Of a stretch of 64,000 nucleotides of DNA, positions 43,455 through 64,000 are shown one piece after another. Each line of letters starts with the position of its first letter. The first letter of the stretch is position 1. Location: the NCBI GenBank assembly GCA_009760855.2, contig WPIO01000146.1, positions 186,001 through 250,000 of the forward strand, written 5' to 3'. The position numbers were made by a program, and so were the translations under genes. The notes under the pieces are model-generated. The model saw nothing but the letters and a program-made list of their open reading frames with translations. It was not told where the DNA came from and did no database searches. Source of the DNA: Cristatella mucedo (Eukaryota > Bryozoa > Phylactolaemata > Cristatellidae).

Positions 43455-44620
43455 GCTTCTGTGCTGCTCAGTGCATCGTGCAGAGTCGTGGGCTCATCGC
43501 TGCAAGCGATCAGCGCCTCAGCCGCTGACCCGTATTCATCGTCTTACAGTCTAGCAGGCCGTCTAGCACGAGTTGACCGTCGAAGAGGTGCATCATCTGC
43601 TTCCGTGACGGCTGGTTCTACATCCGTGTAGTCGTCGGTCCATCCGCCCGCTTTCGGGGTGGGGGGGGGCTTTATTCTTCGTCTCGCAGCCATCGTACGC
43701 TCGAGCCTCTACATAGCTTCCCGTTAACCAATGGCTGCCCAGGGATTCTGGGATTGGGTGGAATAGTGTGGATGCACGAATATAACGACGGCATTGTGCC
43801 TGGGGCTTTTTGGCCGGATCGCGGCCGAGCTGTTGACGCCAGTTGTCGTCGAGGCTGCCGTCCGTAAGATGCCATCGCAACGGTACGTTACGATGCCTGT
43901 CTCTACTGGAACGACCTGGTTCGACCCAAGGGTCGTTTCTTCAATGGTAGCGGCGGAGGCTGTGAATGTAGGTGAGACACCTGGTAGGCTGGTATTTCAG
44001 TGCCACAAAGTTATTTTAAATACTACTCAAAACTACTCAGCACTGCAAGCAAAGCGCTTGCAAGAAATATGAACGATTTCTGGTCCTAATCAGTCAGCAA
44101 TGTGGTAAGACAACTGCTGAAGTTATTATTAAGCTATAACTCTAGGTAACGTGAACAAATTTGTAAGCAGGTTATGTTTATGCTGGGAGTTGAACCTTAG
44201 AAACTGTATTTATGCTCGAGTCCCGTGACTCGAGTCCCATGCTTATAGCGGAATTATCAGCCGACTCGACCGAGGGTCACTCGACCTGCTCCACTGACTG
44301 CTAGTAGATGAGTTTGCACCGCTGACTAATGAAATAGTGTGCACCTTCGCCGATATGGCCTATGGTTTACCGAAGACGTTAAAATGGCCACATCTACTGA
44401 GCGCAAGCTTGGCTGAAAGCAAACTTGCGAAAGACGTCGCAGCTAGTCTCTGCAGCTGTGACATCCTGTCTCGACATTCGAAACTCATTACTTGCAAGTG
44501 CTCTGGCTTGTAAATGTAGGCGCTTACAGTTGTACCCAGGCTGGGTTCGGTTGGCTGGGACCAGGTGGCTGTAATGAGGGTCACCGGCTAGGCCGGGGTC
44601 GGACCTATGCATTGCCGGAT
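43455..44620. other. Intergenic DNA, nothing recognised
   Basis: It has a G9 run at 43,661 and a short direct repeat CTCGAGTCCCGTGA/CTCGAGTCCCATG at 44,216-44,240. The plus-strand frame at 43,794-44,072 has no recognisable domain. Confidence 0.4.
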
Positions 44621-44624
44621 GTGT

Positions 44625-45005
44625 GGTGACGAAAGGTCACCGGGGCTCTTGGGTATGGGAAGTTGGCCAAGTAAGTCGTGGTGTTGGAGGCTCCCGGTCT
44701 CGCCGAGTTATGCACCTGGATTCGTGCAGGCGTGCTCCTGCGATGCTGCAACGCACGCAAGGGAACGAGTACCCAAGGCCCGAGCGGAGCTGGATAGCTC
44801 GCTCGTTGTTGACTTGTATATTCCGCGTTCCCCGTGTAGCGTGTTCGTGACCCCCCCGTGTTTTGTCACATGCGTTATTACAAAGAGGTTTACCCTGACG
44901 GCCGCTCGTTTTACCCTAGCTTGGCGGCATGGCGAGCGGCAGCGTGGCCGGAGTATGGCGGGGTTTGGCGGGAATGAGCCTCTGACCCCTGGAACTCGGT
45001 TACGC
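44625..45005 (+). repeat. Unclassified dispersed repeat X, copy 1
   Basis: 44,765-45,000 matches 46,495-47,000: ACGAGTACCCAAGGCCCGAG, TTGTATATTCCGCGTTC, GTGTAGCGTGTTCGTGACC, CTGACGGCCGCTCGT and CGGCATGGCGAGC occur in both in the same order. This copy lacks about 260 bp found in copy 2. Confidence 0.75.
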
Positions 45006-45011
45006 AGTTAG

Positions 45012-45547
45012 CGCAAAACTCTGCAGCCATGCTTGTCTCCAGTGAACGTTCCAGTTGCCACACCCACCGCTCCTCGAAAACCTGCAGCAGCTTCTCATCG
45101 GGCAGCGTATCGACTTCATGGTTTTTGCATTCACATTTTGGCCCCTCCATTCTCTCGCGCCAGCCTACCTGTGTGAACTAGTTTCCAATCTGGTTATATG
45201 TCATACTTCGCCCGCTCTTCTGAATTCAGTCGTTTAGGTGTGCTTATAACCAGCCTCAAATGCTTGGCAGACCGTGTTTTAAGTTCACCTGCTCCCAAAG
45301 CCTGCAAATCACTCCCGACTGTCGTCGCCACGTCCCTGACATTTGACCTTAAAAAGATGCTAAACGCACCCGCTCCCAACAGCATTTGCTGGGTGCTTGT
45401 GAATTGTCCTTGCCGCGCTCATGCTTGCAGACATTTTTATTTCAAATCGTATAGCCAACACGCTGCCTGTAAAGCATACATGAAAAGCGTCTAAGCAGAT
45501 ATTTAGTCCTTCGACGGTGATAACCAAAATTAATATTGCTATTACTT
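45012..45547 (+). pseudogene. LINE family B 3' part, decayed
   Basis: GCAAAACTCTGCAGCCATGC (QNSAARL), ATCGGGCAGCGTATCGACTT (VKQRIDF), CTCCCAAAGCCTGCAAATCA (APKAWNS) and a worn tail with an AATATTGCTATTAC remnant. Confidence 0.82.
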
Positions 45548-45598
45548 GCTGCATCAGGCAACTGTGCCGCGTAGCTTCGATAGCATAGGTCCAAAGAA

Positions 45599-45889
45599 AT
45601 GTTTGAATTCTGTGACTCAGGACTTGCTGAGCTGCACATTGACTTGTTGGACAGCTTCGATACCTTTCCCGATGCCGTGAACATGAAACCTATAAGTGCC
45701 CTTGACGAAAATGGTCCCATACTTTCTGTCAGCGTGCCGCGTCGTGGAGATTCCTTTCAATTATCCGAAAGAATTCATAAGACACGCTGTATAAATCCCC
45801 GGCTTGCAGAAAGCAGCTTTAAGAAATCTGCATCCGACGAAGGTCAAGTTGATTTCAAGGAGAAATGCATCCGGGTCAACACCCGATAG
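45599..45889 (+). other. 96-codon open frame of unknown origin
   Basis: It reads MFEFCDSGLAELHIDLLDSF near the start and KEKCIRVNTR at the end, between a LINE B tail and LINE A linker sequence. I recognise no domain, RT or endonuclease motif. It may be part of a LINE A 5' region or unrelated. Confidence 0.25.
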
Positions 45890-45904
45890 TGTAGAAAAGC
45901 CAGT

Positions 45905-46490
45905 TCATTTTTTTGCAAACTAAAGCTTCCAGCCGGACCTAAAACGGATTTATAAGACAGTGAACAATGAGCTTGCCTGGATTATTCTGAGAGGTCTCAC
46001 TTCCCAGATGTTAACGCCATGGCGTGCGTTTTCACCTCTGTTGGTTGAGAAATTGCACAAATTCATGCCTCTACAAAGCCCCCTCCCTCCGACTAAAGCA
46101 ATCTTTGAATCGCTATCTATAGCCTTCCTTTGGAGATTTTCCGAGGTTTCTGCCTGCAATGTGGCTATCTTCATACTAGCAAAAAAAGAGCTCGTGTCCT
46201 GAAGATCCTATAGCATACTTTCCTTGGTATTAACTGGCAGTCAAACTTAGCCCACCAATAGCTGGGATTGTTTACTCTCTGGATAGCCGGGTGGCTCCAA
46301 TGTCCTTCGAATCGACCATCGTTCGCCCGATACTCAAAAGGTATTGATTTAATTCGGAGGTCTTAGGTTACTGTCGCCCAGTTTTCCGCATTCCTTTGGC
46401 AACATTTTATGAAAAGATTGTCGTAAAACAGTTTGTAACACACGATGAATAGAAAAAGTCTCCGGACAATTAATTTCTTAGGTTACTGTC
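45905..46490 (+). pseudogene. LINE family A linker/RT N-terminus fragment
   Basis: AGCCCCCTCCCTCCGACTAA, GATTTTCCGAGGTTTCTGC and AGAGCTCGTGTCCTGAAG match the copy starting at 47,002. It breaks off after a duplicated CTTAGGTTACTGTCG (46,366 and 46,479). Confidence 0.8.
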
Positions 46491-46494
46491 GTTC

Positions 46495-47001
46495 AGGAGG
46501 GCGACGAGTACCCAAGGCCCGAGCGATGCTGGATAGCACGCCCGTTGTTGAGACTTGTATATTCCGCGTTCTCCGTGTAGCGTGTTCGTGACCCCGCCCC
46601 CGTGTGTTGGCGTCTTTCGGCGGAAGCTCTTGACTGTTGTGGACGTCTGCTCCGACTGTCCCAAAATAATCTGCTAGCCGGGTCTTGTACGGCGTACGCT
46701 TGTACTGGTGGGACGGAGGCCGGCGACGGTGTGGCGGTGGAAGCCGACTGACCAACTGGCACGTTTGTTTGTGCTTCCTGCATCATCTTGCGCACCTATA
46801 CTTGCGCACCTGTACTTTGCTTAGGACCCTTCCTGTAGACTTGCTTAGTTCTCCTGTTGTTGTTGGCTCATGCGTTATCATAAAGAGGTTTAACCTGACG
46901 GCCGCTCGTCTTACCCTAGCTCAGCGGCATGGCGAGCCGTGGGGAGGCTGGAGTATAGCGGGTTTGGCGGGAACTAGCCTTTGACCCCAGGAACACCGCT
47001 G
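46495..47001 (+). repeat. Dispersed repeat X, copy 2 (longer form)
   Basis: Same landmarks as copy 1, plus 46,605-46,865, a segment absent from copy 1. It lies between two LINE A copies. Confidence 0.75.
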
Positions 47002-48755
47002 CAACTCCATGAAGCCCCCTCCGAGTAAAGCGATTGCGGCATCACAACCTGTGACCTTCCTTAAAAGGTTTTCCGAGGTTTCTGCATGCGATAAGGCTAC
47101 CTTAATAAAGTCTAGCAAAAGAGCTCGTCTCCTGAAGACCCAATACCATCGCCTCTGTGGTCTTCACTGGCAGACTAAATTAGCCCTGCCACAAGCGAGA
47201 TTTTTTATGCTTCTTTGGAAAAAGGGGTCGTACCCAAGTCCTTCAACTTGGAAATCGTTAGACCTATACTTATAAGTGTGGATTAGATACAGAGGTCCAA
47301 GCAAACTGTTACACAGTTTCCATTCTTGTCCAAGGTTTTCGAAAAAATTGTCGCTAAGCAGCTAGCTGGTTGCACATATTGAAAGAATGAAACGTCAGAA
47401 GCATTTTAATAAGGGTTCAAGAGGCTGACACTGCTCTCTTTCGTGTTAACAATGACATTCTATGCAGCAACGATGACGGGAATTGCTACCCTAGCTCTGC
47501 TAGATCTATCGGCTGCCTTCGATTCCATCGATCACGATGTCCTACTTGACCGATTGAGAACAACGGTCGGTCTGGCAGACGAGGCACTGGCGTTGTTCAA
47601 ATCGTACTTCTCTGATCGTGTTCAATCCGTGTCGTATGGCGGTCAGGTCTCAGATTCGAGCAGGGTCACCAGTGGAGTTCCTCACGGATCAGTCCTCGGT
47701 CCATTGCTGTTCTCCATTTATACTGAACCTCTGGGAAACGTGATTGATTAATGCCCATGGAATGGGATATCGCTTTTATGCTGACGATACTCAAGCTGTA
47801 TTTGTCTTTCAAACCTTCGGAATCAGCTGCAGCAGCTGAGAAACTGAATGCTTGCCTTGCCGATATTTGATCCTGGATGTCGGAAAACTTCCTGAAATTA
47901 AATGACTATAAAACCGAACTACGGCTCGTAGGACACCCTAAGCGTGTGGCTGGATTAGAAGGCTTTGCTCTTCCATTAGGTGATGCTGTTGTGCAACCAC
48001 CATGTGTTCGGAACTGTAGGTGTCGTTTTCGACAGCTGCCTCAATTTTAAAAGCTTCATTCACAAGACTGCTTTTGCAGCTTGCCATCACGTCCGATCCC
48101 CATCTAAGAATAGTCTTCCGCGGGGGCTTGCAAAACATTTAACTAGCTCCATAGTTCTGTCTCGGCTTGATTATTGTAATTTCCTTTTGGTAGGGCTGCC
48201 AAAGAAAGCAACTAGGCCACTGCCTAGTTTTCAAGTCCTACAGGTTTGACCACATGTCTCCTTTGCTAAAAGAGCTAGGATGACTGACGGTTGATAAACA
48301 GACACAGAGCAAAGTTCTTTCGCTGACCCACAAGGCCCGCCACGGCTTGGCTCTTTCGTACCAAGCTGAACTGGCCCTCAGGTCCTGTGTGGACAATAAA
48401 TTAGCTGTTCCATTCCTCCGCTTAAAGACAGTTGGCGACAAAAGCTTTAGCTCTGCAGGTCTTACAGACTGTGGAACTCGCTTCCACAATTCTTACGAAA
48501 CGACAGTTAATCTCCTGCTGCCGACTATGGCACACCCTTTCCAGCGGTCCTGAGCTGCTACTTCCATGCTACTCATTATCTCAACTGCTCTCCTAACTCT
48601 GCTATGCTTCCCACTTTCTCTTTGTTGTGTGAGATGAAGTCTGTTGGCTACCGAAAGCTGCTGTGGCTGTGAGTGCACTATTCAAAACTCTTCTGGGTAA
48701 CACCCACATAGTCTTTATGGCTTTGTAGAGTTACAGACGGACACATATCATTACA
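47002..48755 (+). pseudogene. LINE family A copy, longest in window
   Basis: It starts in the linker (CCTCCGAGTAAAGCGATTGC), then RT: LALLDLSAAFDSIDHDVLLD, KSYFSDRVQSVSYGGQVSDS and [20 protein letters not shown]. Later parts are frameshifted and contain stops (the YADD region reads in another frame; LDYCNFLLVGLPKKATRPL further on). It ends with AACACCCACATAGTCTTTAT and the family A terminus. It supplies the A-motif aspartate region missing from other copies. Confidence 0.9.
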
Positions 48756-48764
48756 TTAGGCTTA

Positions 48765-48905
48765 TCACTTTCTGTTTGCTGTGTGAGATGAAGTCAGTTG
48801 GCTAGTGCATGCGTGCCAAAAAGCGGCCCATGCTGCGAGTGTGCTATTGAAAACTGTGCTGTTTAACACACACTCAAGCATTTGTGACTTTGGAGAGTGA
48901 AAGAG
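48765..48905 (+). repeat. Second LINE family A 3' end
   Basis: CTGTGTGAGATGAAGTCAGT, TGGCTAGTGCATGCG, GAGTGTGCTATTGAAAACTG and ACACACTCAAGCA, a diverged repeat of the end of the preceding copy. Confidence 0.7.
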
Positions 48906-48909
48906 TTGT

Positions 48910-50360
48910 GGAGATGCACTGCACAACATTGCACCACAACGGCTCCTTGCTCTTTGATCCACGGCTGCTTTGGCGGACCGATGGGATGGATCGATGGAGG
49001 GGCGAGTTTTTTGAAGCTCTGCCTTCAGTCGGTCGTTTAGCCTGTTCCTGACCTCCAGGCAAAAGTTAGCTGATGAACTTGTGATCTGTGACTCACCTGG
49101 ACTGTCAGCATCACGGCACTGCCAGGTGTAGGGCCTACATACAAAACCGTGCAGATAGCAGGCTCGGCCTTTTGTGAACGGAGCAAGAAACAAACGCGTA
49201 TACGAAACTACAATACAGAGCGAAAAACTTTCGACAAAACTTTAACCCAGTTTTGCTGCAATAGACCAATAGAGCATGAACAGGGTGAATCCAGGTAACT
49301 AAGCTGATCTCACAGCACCGACACAGCGAGCCCGACCAAATACGCGCCACGGTCAAAATAAAAATACAGACAGTGAGCTCACTACAATAACAACGAATGA
49401 CTAGAGAGTGGCTAACTTTTTCAGCACGATAGCTCGACGAAATGGCTGTAGCAGGAATAAAGCATGGTAAATGCTGCTGCTCCAGGGCACACATCAGCTG
49501 GTCAAGACTCCTCACTTCCTCCCCTCTCTAGGAAGTGGCCGGCTCAGGGGTAGCCAGTGCACGTCCAGATAACAGCGGCGGCCAGCATAAAAAGCGTACA
49601 TGCACATGGTTGCACCGTGTAGCCAAGAGGCTTCACACCCAAGCACACGTCACACACACACACGTCACACAAACACACAAACACACACACACACACACAC
49701 GCACACACATACTCCCTAAGCCGAGTGGCTCCATGCACGAGGAGCCGGATCGTCGGGGAAGCTTCGGATAAAGTGCAGCAGCGTAGCGGACAACGTAGCC
49801 TCGCCAGCATCTATCGGGCGGCACACGTGGCGGCGCTGGTCTGGCGGCGGCCTCCGGTTGCTGGCCAAAGGCAGACAGCCAGACACGGTGTCTTCCGGCC
49901 AGTGGCGAACAGAGCATCATCCGTCCAGCTGCCGAGACTCGAGTGACAGCTACGCCTACCTCCCGGAATTCCAGCCACTCTGCTGCCCTCGTGAGATAGC
50001 AGCGGCCACGTGACCACAACACGATCGGTAGGCTGAAAGGGGGAGGGCTGGAGGGGGAGAGGTGCCACACTGAGGAGGAGGAGGGAAGCAGCAGCAGCCG
50101 CCGCTGCAACGGGGCCGAGCCGCCCTGCCCCATCTCTGGCAGATGGCGGCAGCCAGCGGCCTGTATGTCCGTCCGTCTCACTCTCACTGAGCCAGCTCTG
50201 CTCAGCCGCAGGCCACGCCCAAGGCAGTCGTTGCTGCTGGTGGTGGCCGAAAGCGCTGCTGCGACTCGCGTATATTACCCAGGCCCACAGCCTCGGGGCG
50301 GGGCGCGGGAGGACTTGGTGGGCAAGGCGAGGCACACGCCGCCGAGCAGCAAGCAGACGG
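48910..50360. other. Region downstream of FBXW2 (3' UTR and flank)
   Basis: Minus-strand sequence after the TGA at 50,361 must contain the 3' UTR, but I saw no clear AATAAA on that strand within the first few hundred bases. GC-rich to about 49,780, with a CA-rich patch at 49,640-49,710. Long frames here are not supported. Confidence 0.45.
49640..49712. repeat. CA-rich simple repeat
   Basis: Interrupted CA/CACG dinucleotide array. Confidence 0.95.
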
Positions 50361-63056
<12,696 letters not shown>

Positions 63057-63204
63057 CTGAAGCACAAGCGCTGATTGCAGAGCAACTGCAGCTATCGGTA
63101 ACATGGCGGTACTGCGAAGAGAAAGGGGGGGGGGCTTTTGCGCGGCGTTTTAGGGAATCGTAGCAGCAGTAGGCTAAAAGCGAAGCCGGAAGCACAGGAA
63201 CTTG

Positions 63205-63265
63205 CTCTTAGTATTTGCGGCTTTGTGGAGTTACAGACTGAATTACATTAAATTCCATGACACTT
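63205..63265 (+). repeat. LINE family A terminal fragment
   Basis: GCTTTGTGGAGTTACAGACT, GAATTACATTAAATTCC. Confidence 0.7.
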
Positions 63266-63529
63266 AATAGATAAAGCCGTTCAGCAGCAGCAACAGTGCA
63301 CAAAAACGTCAGTTTTTAAAACGGACGTTAAAATAGACAAGCCTTAAGTTCCACGGTTTGGAAAGCCAAGCCAGAAGAGATACTCCGAACCGGCACAAGC
63401 CTGTACAAGCGAGAGCTGCAGCCGAGCATCCACAGCAGGCAGGCAGGCCACGACATTCTCGCTGCTCTAAGCACTACATTCACCAAAATGACCACTGCTG
63501 TTTAGCTTTACGAACTGCTACATGGATTA

Positions 63530-64000
63530 TAAGATAGGCCCAGGTTACGGAAGCATCTTGGCTGAGAACAGTGCGGCCAAAATCCTGTGGGTAAATTTGA
63601 GATAGAGCAATAAGCAATGAGCTTAACTTTTCTATTCTGTTCAACAGCAGGACAGCCTTAGCAGTATCAAGACGATTAAAAGAAACTTAAATGACACAGA
63701 CACAAATAATCATACATTTTATATAGAGCCCTCAGAGAACTCAATCTCTTTCTAGGCACTTGACAATTGCTGCACAGGAAGCAAGATCGAATGTTTAGTG
63801 ATAGCATGCTCAAAATCATCACGAACAACATGGTTCGGGGCGAGGTGCACAGGGTCAGCATGCAAGTATGCTTAGTGGCAGCATGCACAGTGTCAGCATG
63901 CGCAAGCACATAACGAACGAATCAGATGGAACCGCTAAATGCACGGGGATACATGAATGCGCTTTTAGTTTCTTTTTAAATGTGGTCTAGTCAGATAAGG
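63530..64000 (-). pseudogene. LINE family B 3' part, runs off right edge
   Basis: 63,551-63,740 is the second copy of the duplicated segment. 63,700-64,000 contains the reverse-orientation family B end: TAGAGCCCTCAGAGAACTCA, TCTTTCTAGGCACTTGACAA, GGGGCGAGGTGCACAGGGTC and AGTTTCTTTTTAAATGTGGT. Confidence 0.85.

Overview
The window is animal genomic DNA, probably from an invertebrate. It holds GT-AG spliced genes, introns of several kilobases, L2/CR1-type non-LTR retrotransposons, tRNA-derived SINEs and long dinucleotide microsatellites. I cannot name the phylum. There is no sign of bacterial gene organisation, and no CRISPR array or rRNA gene was seen.

Two host genes can be reconstructed, both on the minus strand. 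The first, 1,969-29,285, is a UBAP2/UBAP2L/Lingerer orthologue. Twenty-one exons join in phase to give 1,125 residues plus a stop: UBA domain, basic KKKG linker, RGG tract, the UBAP2/Lingerer signature, a Gln/Ala/Ser/Tyr-rich prion-like half and an aromatic C-terminus. Only the short N-terminal exon before the UBA domain was not found. The second, 50,361-63,056, is the C-terminal part of an FBXW2-type F-box/WD40 substrate receptor for SCF ubiquitin ligase. Three exons join in phase (394 residues plus a stop); the F-box exons lie beyond the right edge. Both genes belong to ubiquitin-linked or RNA-regulatory biology, but nothing in the sequence links them functionally.

Most of the rest is mobile DNA. 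Two LINE families dominate. Family A has a 3' end with GGAGTTACAGACGGAGATAC and an ATTAC-rich tail. Family B has a 3' end with GCGCTTTATCAA and an ATT-repeat tail. Two SINE families with recognisable pol III box B sequences are present, and the second carries a 3' end resembling family B, as expected for a SINE mobilised by that LINE. There is a non-autonomous LTR retrotransposon (36,024-39,777) with PBS and polypurine tract, a 243-bp solo LTR (41,610-41,852) and two adjacent copies of a roughly 1-kb terminal-inverted-repeat element in the last UBAP2 intron.

Layout: 1-1.3 kb LINE A; 2-29.3 kb UBAP2 gene with repeats in its introns; 29.3-35.5 kb intergenic DNA with LINE and SINE fragments and a CpG-rich stretch near 32.2-32.5 kb; 35.7-39.9 kb a four-layer nested transposon stack; 40-49 kb LINE/SINE/LTR remnants; 50.4-64 kb FBXW2, whose 8.8-kb last intron holds the longest open LINE reading frames. 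The most notable unexplained items are the pol-less LTR element with a Ser/Ala/Glu repeat region, an 87-nt near-perfect hairpin at 25.27 kb, an 0.84-kb inverted LINE pair inside one FBXW2 intron, and an excess of 9-13-nt G/C homopolymers.
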